A stretch of DNA of 64,000 bases from Heracleum sosnowskyi (lineage: Eukaryota > Streptophyta > Magnoliopsida > Apiales > Apiaceae), in the NCBI GenBank assembly GCA_030848705.1, contig CM061243.1:6172001-6236000 (forward strand), in the 5' to 3' direction. This document shows, piece by piece, positions 12,332 through 23,635 of this stretch. The position numbers were made by a program, and so were the translations under genes. How positions within the stretch are numbered: position 1 is the stretch's first letter; the number at the start of each line of letters is the position of its first letter. The notes under the pieces were generated by a model. It did no database searches and was not told where the DNA came from. It saw nothing but the letters and a program-made list of their open reading frames with translations.

Positions 12332-12468
12332 CCTGAATGAAGTTGTTGCTGTAGACCCGAGATATGCTTTCCGAACTCGCCTTAAGAAAGATCCTTCCTC
12401 TTCTTTTCGCCTATTGCAGTTGACAAACAATTGAGACTGAAGAGACCCAAGATGAAATGTGTGAGTGG

Positions 12469-12542
12469 GTACGCGTGCGCAAGTGTATGTATACATACAT
12501 GTACGGACGCACGCGTGCACGTGCACTCGCACGCACACGCGC
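12469..12542. other. Alternating purine-pyrimidine (Z-DNA-prone) tract
   Basis: About 74 bp of almost unbroken GT/AC/GC/AT alternation. It contains the perfect 16-bp palindrome TGTATGTATACATACA (12484-12499) and the palindrome GCACGCGTGC (about 12509-12518). It lies upstream of the large antisense gene and about 240 bp inside the 3' LTR. Such tracts can adopt left-handed or cruciform DNA. A promoter role for the antisense gene is only a suggestion. Confidence 0.6.
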
Positions 12543-12778
12543 CCAAAGAGTTGGAAAAAGGAAGATCAACCGCCTCATTCGGTTCAGGGGCAGAAAGGTA
12601 AAACCACCCCCTTCTTAACTCCTCCAACGGTTACCTCCCCCACAAAGAGCACTCCCCCCATTTATCGCTGGCATTATCTCCGATCCTGTCACGAACCATG
12701 GGTCTCCACTATTGGGAGGTGCTCATTTCGGCCCCTGGGCACACGCTGGTTGGGCCTCCAAAAGAAGACCCCCGCGCT

Positions 12779-12789
12779 TAGGGGGCAAA
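12779..12789 (+). promoter_or_regulatory. Polypurine tract of Tat element
   Basis: The purine-rich run AGGGGGCAAA abuts the TG of the 3' LTR, the expected position for plus-strand priming. Confidence 0.7.
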
Positions 12790-13256
12790 TGATGGCCTCC
12801 AGAACCGTAACCACGTTCTTACAGCCTACGAACCGTGATCGTTTTCTTACAGCCTACGGACCAAGAAATGCCCTGACCACGGTATCCGTAGCCCCCTACT
12901 CCCGTAGACACGCTCCCGTTCGCCAAAACACGTGTCGGCCGGGCACGAACCAGTCATCCCCTGGGGCCCGGAAGCCATCCTAGAAACCCTCCACCTGGAC
13001 GCATAGCTTCCGCCAGTCACCTGCCCTACAGGAATATAGACCAACAGGCAGGCACCTGCCTCGAGCCTCATCACCTAGTCTAGGCCGTAGACCTCCAGAT
13101 GGCGCGAGGAGAGGCCTCCCATAAAGGGAGCCGAAAGTCAACCGGAACAGGGGAGCAGAAACGGGAGAAAGAGAGAAAAAGAGAATAGAACGAGAACCTG
13201 TGAACCATCTTCTGATGATCGCTACGGATTAAAGAGAACATCCATTTCGGCCATCA
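12790..13256 (+). repeat. 3' LTR of Tat element
   Basis: 467 bp, TGATGGCC to GGCCATCA. It differs from the 5' LTR by 5 substitutions and one inserted C. It is followed directly by TATCC (13257-13261), completing the target-site duplication. Confidence 0.93.
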
Positions 13257-13265
13257 TATCCTATA

Positions 13266-13545
13266 AGTCTATAACCAAGGCCTGACCTTAGTAAGGCCTC
13301 CATTTGTCCTCTTAGTGGGAAGTGTACGCCACTGGAGGCTGCCACAGTAGCGAATGGGGCGTCCAACATTTTAAAAAACCACTTGGGGCTTCAGCTGCTA
13401 CAGTTTTTCTTACAAATAAATGGTTCCAGAAAATTTATAAGGCTGAGTAGGTAGCGGTCTTGGATGGCTTTACAATTTGACCTTGATGGTATAAAAAAGG
13501 TGACCATATATCAATTGCTGCTCATATCCTGTCTTCTTAACACTT
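13266..13545 (-). pseudogene. 5' part of the BOU-type mitochondrial carrier pseudogene
   Basis: On the minus strand the region shows GYEQQLIYGHLFYTIKVKL (compare the GHPFDTIKVKLQ motif opening the first carrier repeat). After several stops it shows APFATVAASSGVHFPLRGQM followed by EALLRS (compare GAPLATVAAFNAV and RGQMEGLLRS of BOU). In-frame stops and substitutions (for example PFDT to LFYT) show long decay. The next piece downstream, GLFKGL and PTDVVK, is at 867-1264 on the other side of the Tat element. Before the insertion the two lay within about 100 bp of each other, so the middle of the carrier (second repeat) had already been lost. Confidence 0.75.
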
Positions 13546-13878
13546 TAAATGTAAAGAATTATGAAAACTAAAAAGAACATGTATTGTGATGTATATATTG
13601 GATCTTAGGTTAGTGTTTGCTGACTCAATTGCTTGATCCATTGGGGATTCTAAAGTGAACAATCAATATGAAGACAGATTGTAATGGCATATTTATGCTA
13701 CTAATCCCTTCAAATTTATTTATTTAATGAAACGCTGGATTTCAATATTCTATAGCTAATCCTTCACAAATTTCAAACATAGTTCATCAAGGCTCTACAC
13801 AAATTAAACTATTTGAATTGCGCTTTTTTCAACCCTTACACCTTACATGCATAACGAATAAGTAGTTTCATCCAAATT
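13546..13878. other. AT-rich spacer
   Basis: No gene or repeat boundary I can support. It ends in the TA microsatellite at about 13880-13899 that opens duplicated segment A. Confidence 0.4.
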
Positions 13879-13879
13879 G

Positions 13880-14578
13880 GATATATATATATATATATAG
13901 TTAGACAATAAGAAAATAATATTTATTAATGTTTTGTCGATCTCTATGGTACTTTGTCGCCAGACATTCAAAAAAGTATTGTAGCTGGTATCCAAGCTTT
14001 CATTCTAAAAACTAAAATATATATAAACCATAATGAGAAATGATTTCCCTACATCCAGAACATAAATTTGGACAACAAAAATACAGATAAAACGTTTTTA
14101 AAATCGGAAATTCAGCACATTTAAATTGCCATGGACCTATAAAAGAGTAATCATGAACATGGATTCTTTCACATCTGTTTATTTCATACAAAAAACATGG
14201 CTAAAAAGATAAAACTTAGGATCATCTCTTTGTCCCACTCAAACTGGTTTATTTTGACTTTAAAAGTCAAATTTCGAAGTTTGATTATAAATTATTCTAG
14301 GTTTTTCTTAAAGAACATCATCCATCAAAGTGGATATAATCATCCCCATATTGCAGAGCCGTAGACCAACCGTGGAAATTTGAGTATGGCTTCGACACCG
14401 TAGTCTGAGATAACACAAAAACCGTTGCAAACAGAAGTTCCATTAAGGGAAAATTGTAGAACCTAAAAATACATAATTATATTCAAATGAATTAAAGAAG
14501 GCCGTGTGCATAAGGACTACTATGTGCATTTTAGCATGGAATAACCCCTGTCTAACGTGATACATTGAGTATCGCTTC
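13880..14578. repeat. Duplicated segment, copy A
   Basis: From the TA microsatellite to the left edge of the Tekay element, this 0.7-kb sequence matches 39853-40543 with scattered substitutions and small indels (my estimate is mid-90s percent identity). On the minus strand both copies contain an open stretch beginning MELLFATVFVLS that I do not recognise. Copy A is cut at ...ATCGCTTC by the retrotransposon. Copy B runs on uninterrupted. Confidence 0.8.
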
Positions 14579-17500
14579 TGTAATATCCGTGAATTTTATT
14601 ATTTGATTAAATGATATATTTAATATAAAAATATTTATTGTGGAGTATTGGAATATTATTAAATGATAATTATTGTGTGATTATGTGCTAAATGGTGAGT
14701 CGAAAGCCCCTTTCAAATATTTCGTCATTTGGAATTTTCTTCAAATCTGAGCCCCGTTTTGATAATTCAAGGGCCCCATTGGAATTTCGTACATTAATTA
14801 TTATCTCTTCGTCTTTCGTATTCGAATCATTATCGGGAGAGATATTCGTATCATTTCATTCCTACCTATTTGATTCTGCAAGAATAATTCGTTTTGTTCA
14901 AAAAGGGAAAAATTGTTCGGAACCCTAATTGCTTAAGGGGACGGATATATCGTTTTATATCAATATTACATTTGTTATAGCCCCAGTATTCTTGAGCATT
15001 AGTTATATAATGATATGTATTGATTTGGATAATTATCAATCCTTGTAGATAATTATCTTCTCGTAAAACGTATTTTAACCTAATTAGGGTTTTTAAACGA
15101 TCCAGTGGATCTATAACGATCCAAAAGTGTTCCTTGGGGTATTATTTTTCCAAAAATATATAAAGACGAATCGTACCTTATAACCTTCATAATCTGCATT
15201 GCGTATAATCAAAAAGTAAAAATTTCCGAAACGTGTTCTTCGTGTTCTTGAATAATCAATCCGTTCGTTCAAGGTGTTATTGATTTCAGAAATCAAAGTT
15301 CAAGTACTCAAATCAAAGCTCTTGATCTCTAGTTTCAGAATCTTCCAACCTCATCATCATCTGGTAATTTTTCGATTTATTATGAATTTTTCAATATTCG
15401 AATTAAATTAGGGTTCTTGATTAATTTGGGGATTTTCATCCTGTTGATTCTCCGTTCAATTGGTTGCTTCTAACATGTTCCTAGGGTTCTAATTAGCAAG
15501 AATCCATGATTTAATTTCGTGTTTAAGTTCAATTTAGTCGGGTTTGATTTTCGGGTTTTGACCCGAATTTTTCTTTTACTTCGTTCGTTCTTGTTGTTGA
15601 TCTGACATAAGTTTTGATATGGGGTTTTGATTGTATGAGTTATAAGCTTCGTTTTGGTATATTAATCTTTGAGTTTCATGTAGAAATTAAGTAGATCGGG
15701 TTTCCGGCCGAAGTCGTCGCCGACCAGTTCTTTGAACGAATTCTGGGCACGATTCCGGCATGGGACAGTTGATATGGTGTGTTGGTTGTGTTTGTATTGA
15801 GAAGGCGAACAAAAGCCCTCTGAGTTTGTTTATGTTGGGACGAAATCGAAGAATTCCGGCCGCCGGACACCGGCCGGATTCTGGAAAACCCAGAATCCGG
15901 TGGGTTGTTCTTGGCGACCCGAATTCGTTCTTCCCGACCCGTTTACCCGTTATTTTGACCCGGTTTCAATCTTCAAAACCCTAATTCGATTTCTGAAAAC
16001 TGTTTTTGAATTTTATTTTTAAATTTAATTCGAAAATAGTTTAAAAACTTTAAAAATTCATATTTTTATTTTAAAAATATATTTTAATATCAGAAAAATT
16101 CTGGAAAATTATATTTATTATTTTAAATCCGAAAATTGATTAAACTTTATTATTTTATTTATTTTTAATTAATAATTGATTTATTAATTAATTGGTTAAT
16201 TCTTTTAATCAATTAATTCTTAAAAATTAATTATTAATTAGATTTAATTAATTAAAAATTCAGTTTAATTATTTTCAAGCCTATTTATTTATTTAAAAAT
16301 AGTTTGAGTATTTAAAGAGTGTCAATTAATTTTATTAATTGATTTATTTGCATTTAAATGTTTATATTGGATTTAAAAATCCGATTTTTGATTTAAAAAT
16401 TAATCGTGACTTATCTAAAATTCAAATAAGTTTCGTATGATGTTTTAAAAATGTTTATAAGTGCTATATGGTTCATATTAATTGTGTGTTGTGTTTTATA
16501 GTCTGTATATGCCCGTACTAGGGCAAATATCTGAGTTTTAAATATCGTAAATCATACCGGACGTCCGATACGTAACCGGTTACTTGTTTAAATGTGATTA
16601 TTGATTGAATAAGTGTCGAGAGTAGAACGAGAATAGTTAGACTTATTGTGATGAGTTGTTTAATTATAGAATCGAGTTCCCGGAGCAAGGGAAATGGAAA
16701 GGTAGAGTGAGCAGAGTCGATCCAACAGCAGCTTAGACCAGGCAAGTATCTGTGCCTTTACTTGTGATAAAAATTATTATTGTCTCGAATGCTTGAATAC
16801 TGTTATCCCCAGAACAATTCAAATTATCAATCTTTTAACCGCATTTGGACAACTGATTCCATTTTCTTAGAGATTCTTGATTCTTTGATTTGATCTGCAT
16901 CGGAAACCCTTATTTTCCAATTCACTTGATTATTGTTTACCGCCATTTATTATTGATTATCATCCTTTGATTATTATTGACAACCATTGATTATTTGCCT
17001 TCCATCTTGAAATTACAGTCATTGATTATCGATTACCAATCTTGACTTCCTTATTGAATAAGTACACTGTACCATTGAAATTACTCCATGATTCTTTCTC
17101 GATCTTCATTTGATACTGATCAGTTGAAGCTCTTTTGCAATTACTATACATTGAGTTTATCTTATTGAGCATGTTATTGTTTATACCCTATGATAGATTT
17201 GGCATGTGTTTTTAAAATGGACCAGTAATTGGTCGGGCCATATTTATGGTCGGAATAACTTAAGGCCCAGATTGGCCTAGGATCCAGTAGAGGACTATGC
17301 CGTGAGCTAGTCCGGGGTTGATGCGTGGCTGGCCAGCAGCACAACCTTTGATTTGAATAAAATGTATAAGCCAAATTCTAATTCTTTTCTTCAATTGTTA
17401 TTGATACAAAGCATGTGTTAGCTAAATATTGTTGATTCTGATATCATAAATTCATATCCTTACAACTGTGATAGAAATGATTCATATGATGTTTGCTGAG

Positions 17501-17873
17501 CAATTTTGGCTCACTCTTGCTTGTTGTTTTCTAACCCTATTCCAGTGAAGCGAGAGTATGAGTCGGCATAGCGTGACCGATAGTTCACCAGCAGTCAGGA
17601 GAGCCCCTCGAGTCATTGTCATTGGCAGGGTAGTTGTTGTTTTGCTTTTCTAGATTAGATGTCTAGATTTGAATTTTAGTTGTGATGTAATAACTCTGAT
17701 AAAATTGGTATTGTATTAATAAAAAATTGTAGTAGCTTGTGTTCATTGCCATAATCTGGATGCGGTCTTGGTTAAGGGGTATTTGTGTCTTTATATATTA
17801 TGCATGTGTTAAATAGTGTTCCGTTGGTCGGATGACTCCTCAAATCTGTACCCCGGGTTTGGAGGGCGTCACA
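14579..17873 (+). repeat. 5' LTR of Tekay element (3.3 kb)
   Basis: Begins TGTAATATCCGTG and ends GGGCGTCACA just before the primer-binding site. An LTR longer than 3 kb is typical of the Tekay/Del lineage. The central part (about 16000-16400) is extremely AT-rich. Short open frames in it recur in the 3' copy and are not genes. Confidence 0.92.
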
Positions 17874-17875
17874 GT

Positions 17876-17887
17876 TGGTATTAGAGC
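17876..17887 (+). promoter_or_regulatory. Primer-binding site, tRNA-iMet type
   Basis: TGGTATTAGAGC starts 2 bases after the LTR and matches the iMet complement TGGTATCAGAGC at 11 of 12 positions. Confidence 0.8.
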
Positions 17888-18005
17888 AACAAGTTATGGC
17901 ATTTGAAACAAGTTAGGACTTAGGGTCCAGGTTAACATAGAGAGTTAGGAATTCACGTAAGGATATTAGGAGGTCAACTAGGGATATTATGCGTAGTAAT
18001 TAAAT

Positions 18006-18542
18006 GTGGTTATAATTTCAGCCCCTAGTTCTAGTTCAGACTCAGACCCTTCCAAGGATACGATAGCAGAGATACCTACACCCGTTGAGAGAGCAGGACC
18101 GTCTCGGCCAGTGCGATATCAGCCTAGGCATCAGCATCCGGTAGTCAGGAGAGATCGGGTACCTTGTCCTATTCCACTCCGACAAGTAGCCCCAGCACCA
18201 GTGTCTCAGGCATCCGTTTGTGGGCCTTTGTATCAGTTATGTGAGCCACCAGTTCCACACCATGAGTATCAGAGGGTGAGCAGAGAGAGGGAGTACCTTT
18301 ATGGACAGGTTATGGAGATGGGTAGGGTTCGTTCGATCGAAGCAGCCGCTATCCGAGAGAGGGACAGACTTAGAGATCAGATAAGGGACATTCAGATGAG
18401 GTTTAGGGTTACGAGGACCTTGGTTGAGACTCGATTGCATGGATTAGCTTCTAGTCGAGAGGGAGAGACAGTAGCAAGGATGAGACAGATTTTGGATTAT
18501 GCGATGAGTGAGATTGCAGAGATTTCAGGACCCCCGTTATGA
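18006..18542 (+). CDS. Extra ORF between primer site and gag, about 178 codons
   Basis: Open frame with a Ser/Asp-rich start (SSSSDSDPSKDT), a Pro/Arg-rich centre and an Arg/Glu-rich probable coiled coil (about residues 90-165). It has no ATG at its beginning. The sequence just inside it, TATAATTTCAG/CCCC, looks like a splice acceptor, so translation may depend on splicing from an upstream leader exon. It is in a different frame from gag, which begins 440 bp later. Similar acidic leader ORFs occur in some plant Tekay elements, to my knowledge without an assigned role. No conserved enzyme motif is visible. Confidence that it is a real coding exon is moderate because it is the only long frame in the leader and is free of stops. 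Confidence 0.5.
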   Translation: MVIISAPSSSSDSDPSKDTIAEIPTPVERAGPSRPVRYQPRHQHPVVRRDRVPCPIPLRQVAPAPVSQASVCGPLYQLCEPPVPHHEYQRVSREREYLYGQVMEMGRVRSIEAAAIRERDRLRDQIRDIQMRFRVTRTLVETRLHGLASSREGETVARMRQILDYAMSEIAEISGPPL

Positions 18543-18982
18543 CCGGCAGGAGCAGGTGATCTGTGAGCAGGTTTTAGGAGCAGACAGATGTGACATGGGT
18601 ATATGGTTTCTAGATAGTTAGTATATAGATGCATATTGTAGAATCAGCAGTGCACCGGGCTTATAGGAACGTCTCGGGTTGTTGTTGCATTTTTGTTGTA
18701 TTGCTGGTCGGCAGTTATGGTTCAGCCATGATATATTTTCTTTTGAAGTGTTCTACGCTTGTACTAACTCTATCTATATATATATGATAAACCTCTTTTA
18801 TAGAACTGTATTTATTCCCTTGTCATTCACTTCCAGCATCATAACTGTTATTCTACTTGTTGCAACGAGTGTATCCATACACCGTTGAGAAGATCTGTAA
18901 ACCTTCGAGATATCAATTGTGATCCTTCCTTCTATTATATGAACTGTTTGATTAAGCCAATTATTGTTTATTCATCAGCGAT

Positions 18983-21900
18983 ATGGCTCATAGACGACAA
19001 ACCCGTTCAACTGATACCTCTGACCAAGAAGGTCAACAAAATACACCTCTCACGGGCCGCATGGACCCGATGGTAATCCAGTTGTTAAATACTCTTACTC
19101 AACAGACTGTCGCATTAGCACAACAGCAACAAGCATTTCAGCAACAGCTCTTAGAACAGCAGCAACAACATCAGCATCATCAGCATCAGCAGCATCAACA
19201 GCATCACCAGCAAGCAGCACCGGCGGTTACGTTCAAATCTTTCCAAGCAGCAAAACCTCCAGAATTTAAAGGATCAACAGACCCTGTAGAGGCTAAGGCA
19301 TGGTTGAAGGAGATGGAAAAGGCTTTTGCCTTGATAGAAGTGGCAGAGGATAAGAAAACGGAGTATGCAAGCTATTTTCTGAAGAATGAAGCCAGTTATT
19401 GGTGGGAAACGAGTAGGGCTATGGAGCCCGAGGGATTGATTACATGGGCAAGATTTACAGAGTTGTTTTTGGAAAGGTATTTTCCGGACTATATGAGAGA
19501 TCAGATGGAATTAAAGTTTTTGGAGTTAAAGCAGGGAAGCATGACAGTGCCCCAATATGAAACAAGGTTTACGGAGTTGTCAAGGTTTGTTCCAACTTAT
19601 GTGGATACGGAGAAGAAGAAGGCCAAGAGGTTCCAGCAGGGATTGAGGTCTTGGATTCGTAGTAAGTTAGCTATATTGGAGTTGAACACCTATGCAGCGG
19701 TGGTCCAAAAGGCAATGATTGCGGAGACAGAGAGTGATTCTTACATGAAAGAGAGGGAGAACAAGAAAAGGAAAGCAGGGATACCCGATAAGGGACAACA
19801 ACAGGGAAGTTTTCAAGGACAGGCAAATAAGAAACCGGGATTCCAGCCCGGAAGGAATGCAAGTTTCAGGAAACCAGATACCGGGAACGTAGGACAAGAT
19901 AACCGTCTACCAGCCGACAGTCAGCAGGGACTTTCTAGACCCCCACTACCAGAATGCAAGACATGCGGGAAGCGACATCCAAGGATATGCCATCGATTGA
20001 ATGTCACATGCTTTAAATGCAATCAGAAGGGACATTATTCCCGGGATTGCAAGATAGGCATCGTGTGTCATCGGTGTAAGAAACCAGGTCACATGATTAA
20101 GGACTGCAGAGCACCAGCAATCGTGAACAATATGATTCGGGCGATTGAAGCACCCCCAGTTGTTAATTTCCAGCCGTTAGCCAGGACCTACAATATGTCC
20201 ATGGGAGAAGCAGTGAGAGATTCCGACGTGGTGGCAGGTACACTTCTAGTAAATTCTATTCCTGCAAAAGTGTTAATAGATTCGGGAGCGACGAAGTCTT
20301 TTATTTCTGAAACGTTTGCTCGTAGATTGAATTGCGTAATGAAACCTTTAAGTGGAGTGTTGAATATAGAGATAGCTAATCAGGATCGTATCGCGGTCAG
20401 TTCATATTATCCTCGTTGTGAGATAGAAATTTTGGGAAATCGTTTTTATGTTGACTTGTTACCTTTTAAGTTAGGTGAATTTGATGTGATATTAGGGATG
20501 GATTGGTTGACTGAGTATGATGCAAGTATTGACTGTAAGAATAAGAGGGTTACTTTGATTACCCTAGAAAAGAAAGAAATAATATTTAGAGGAGAGAGGC
20601 AAGGAAAGAGGTTCCTGACGATGATTCAGGCTAAGAGATTATTAAGGCAAGGTTGTGAGGCGTATTTAGCTTATGTGATAGATATAGATAAGGAAGTTTC
20701 TAAGTTAGAAGATATTCCAGTTGTAAATGAGTTTCCAGATGTTTTTCCGGAAGAATTACCAGGTTTACCTCCAGATAGAGAGATTGAATTTGCGATAGAC
20801 TTAGTACGAGGTGCGGAGCCAGTATCTAAGGCCCCTTACAGAATGGCACCAGTGGAGATGAAGGAATTGGCTACTCAACTGCAAGATTTGCTAGAAAAAG
20901 GAATTATTAGACCCAGTGTTTCGCCGTGGGGAGCACCAGTACTGTTTGTCATGAAAAAGGATGGAAGCATGAGATTGTGTATAGACTATCGGGAGTTGAA
21001 CAAGCTGACCATTAAGAACAAGTATCCGTTACCTCGAATAGATGATCTATTTGACCAGCTGAAAGGAGCGGTACATTTTTCAAAGATTGACCTACGGTCA
21101 GGATATCACCAACTGAAGATTAAACCAGACGACATACCGAAGACAGCCTTTCGAACAAGGTATGGGCACTATGAATTCTTAGTAATGGCGTTTGGACTAA
21201 CAAATGCACCCGCAGCTTTTATGGACTTAATGAACAGGATTTTCAAGAGATATTTGGACAAGTTTGTAGTGGTATTCATCGACGACATCTTGATATACTC
21301 AAAGACAGAAGAAGAGCATGCAGACCATTTGCGGATTATGTTGGAAACGTTGAGACAAGAAAGACTATACGTGAATTTTTCCAAGTGTGAATTCTGGTTG
21401 AGAGAAGTTCATTTCTTAGGACACGTGGTGAGCAGTGAAGGCATCAAGGTGGATCCAGCAAAGATAGAGGCAGTGAAAGATTGGGAGAGACCAAGGACAC
21501 CGACTGAAGTCAGAAGTTTCTTGGGATTAGCCGGATACTACCGGAGATTTGTGCAAGATTTTGCGAAGATAGCTACTCCAATGACCAAGCTGACAAGGAA
21601 AAGCGAGCGATTCATATGGAACGATAAATGCGAAGAAAGCTTCCAAGAGTTAAAGAAGAGACTAACTACGGCACCGGTATTGATGCTACCAGACGATCAA
21701 GGTCAATTCGTAATCTATAGTGATGCGTCGTACAAAGGATTGGGATGCGTACTTATGCAACATGACAAGGTGATTGCTTATGCGTCAAGACAGTTGAGGC
21801 CCCACGAACAGAAGTATCCTACACATGATTTGGAGTTAGCAGCGATTGTGTTTGCTTTAAAGATATGGAGACACTACTTGTATGGAGAGAGATGTGAAAT

Positions 21901-23596
21901 TTACATCGATCACAAAAGTCTGAAGTATATCTTTACTTTGAAAGAGCTGAACATGAGGCAACGAAGATGGTTAGAACTAATCAAGGACTATGACGTTTCT
22001 ATCAACTATCATCCCGGCAAGGCAAATGTGGTAGCAGTTGCATTGAGCAGAAAAGAGAGATTAAATACACTGACGATGACCAAAGAGTTATACAAGGAAT
22101 TTAAGAAGTTAGAGATCGAAGTAAGTACTCCGAAGGACGCGACAGAGATGATTTATACCATGACGTTTCAACCGGAACTGTTAGAGAAGATACGTAGATG
22201 CCAAGAGCAAGTTATGAATGATGATGTGAGTAAAATGACAGGTGAGGAAATATGTAGCCAACCGGACGACAAAGGGATCTTGAGATTTGCTTCTCGGATA
22301 TGGGTACCTAATGTAGCGGAACTGAAAAGTGAAATTTTGCACGAAGCGCATAACTCGAAGTATTCAATTCATCCAGGGAGTACGAAGATGTATCGAGATC
22401 TTAAGACGAACTTTTGGTGGCCAGATATGAAGAGAGAGATTGCGGAATGGGTAAGTAAATGCTTTACGTGTCAAAGAGTTAAGGCGGAACATCAGAGACC
22501 AAGTGGATTACTTCAACCATTGGAAATTCCTGAATGGAAGTGGGAACACATTGCGATGGACTTTGTAGTAGGATTGCCGAGAACAAAGACTAACCATGAT
22601 GCCATCTGGGTTATCGTGGATCGATTGACGAAATCTGCGCATTTTCTTCCAATTAACGAAAGATTCTCGCTGGATAAGTTAGTTCATAATTACATAAAAG
22701 AAATCGTAGTACGGCATGGAGTTCCAGTGTCGATAGTGTCTGATAGAGGATCTCGATTCAATTCAAGATTTTGGAGGAGTTTTCAAGAGTGTTTGGGCAC
22801 CGAGTTAAGAATGAGTACGGATTATCATCCGCAGACGGACGGTCAAAGCGAAAGAACAATTCAGACTATTGAAGATATGCTTAGGACATGTGCACTTGAC
22901 TTTGAAGGCAGTTGGGACGATCATCTACCCTTGGTGGAATTTTCATATAATAATAGTTTTCACGCGAGCATCGGAATGCCACCTTACGAAGCTTTGTATG
23001 GACGAAAGTGTCGATCTCCAGTGTATTGGGAAGAAGTTGGTGAACGGAAGATGATAGGACCAGAACTAGTGCAACGAACAAAGGAAGTGGTTCAATTGAT
23101 TCAGAGAAGATTGATAACAGCTCAGGACCGACAGAAAAAGTATGCGGATCTAGCCAGAAAGGATGTGGGATTCGAAGAAGGAGAGCAAGTGTTACTAAAG
23201 GTTTCACCATGGAAAGGATTAGTTAGGTTTGGAAAGAAAGGGAAGTTGAGTCTGAGATATGTTGGACCGTTTGAGATTTTGAAGAAAGTGGGCAAGGTAG
23301 CTTACGAGTTAGCATTGCCACCGCATATGCAGCACGTTCATAATGTATTTCATGTATCTATGCTTAAGAGGTATCGACCAGATTCGAATCATGTAATATA
23401 GTATGAACCCATAGAGGTCCAGGCAGATTTATCTTATGTAGAACGACCGATTCAGATATTGGATCGTAAGGAGAAAGTACTAAGGAATAAGACAGTAACG
23501 TTAGTGAGAGTTTTGTGGAGGAATCCTAAAGTAGAAGAGTCTACCTGGGAGTTAGAGAGTGATATGTTAGAGAAGTATCCCCAGTTGTTTCCTTGA
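18983..23596 (+). pseudogene. Tekay gag-pol with chromodomain; one nonsense codon and a lost RNase H aspartate
   Basis: ATG 18983 opens 1472 codons to TAG 23399-23401. The same frame then continues 64 codons to TGA 23594-23596, encoding YVERPIQILDRKEKVL and SMLEKYP-type chromodomain sequence. Order: Gln/His-rich N-terminus (residues about 45-80), gag domain (90-260), CCHC knuckles CFKCNQKGHYSRDC and CHRCKKPGHMIKDC (about 345-380), protease LIDSGATKSFIS (about 432), reverse transcriptase with FIDDILIYSK (about 764), RNase H from YSDAS (about 911), integrase with HHCC and MDF/SDRG/SERT acidic triad, then chromodomain. The normally invariant ADALSRK near the RNase H end is AVALSRK: codon 1019 (22037-22039) is GTT, replacing a catalytic Asp with Val. 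The TAG would also remove the chromodomain that targets integration. Both suggest a non-autonomous copy. Confidence 0.9.
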
Positions 23597-23620
23597 TCTG
23601 ATTCTGAGGACAGAATCCTA

Positions 23621-23635
23621 TTAAGGGGGGAAGGA
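23621..23635 (+). promoter_or_regulatory. Polypurine tract of Tekay element
   Basis: The run AAGGGGGGAAGGA directly precedes the TG of the 3' LTR at 23636. Confidence 0.8.

Larger units (their letters stand above)
1338..13256 (+). mobile_element. Complete Ty3/gypsy Tat-lineage (Retand/Ogre-like) LTR retrotransposon
   Basis: An 11.9-kb element bounded by near-identical LTRs (TG...CA) and a 5-bp TATCC duplication. Order: 5' LTR, primer-binding site matching tRNA-Asp, gag-pol frame, 69-bp tandem repeats, small antisense gene, large antisense gene, purine tract, 3' LTR. The pol region has a second, archaeal-type RNase H after the ordinary one, which is diagnostic of the Tat lineage. Extra antisense ORFs between pol and the 3' LTR are also known from that lineage. 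The sense polyprotein has three in-frame stops, so this copy is non-autonomous. The LTRs differ by 5 substitutions and one 1-bp indel in 466 bp, a young insertion (about 0.4 million years if 1.3e-8 substitutions per site per year applies). 7474-7756 and 8031-8377 hold no coding feature I can support. Confidence 0.93.

Noticed and set aside
12465..12983. 172-codon plus-strand open frame, and overlapping minus frames
   Set aside because: It covers the alternating purine-pyrimidine tract, the purine tract and half of the 3' LTR. The peptide is low-complexity and the LTR part also appears in the 5' LTR.
14574..14578. GCTTC as confirmed target-site duplication of the Tekay element
   Set aside because: The right LTR end is deleted, so the second copy cannot be checked. 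The intact site in copy B (40539-40543) only shows the insertion point.
14692..15984. Several 60-80-codon frames duplicated at 23749-25041
   Set aside because: They are identical because they lie in the two Tekay LTRs. No start context or domain supports coding.
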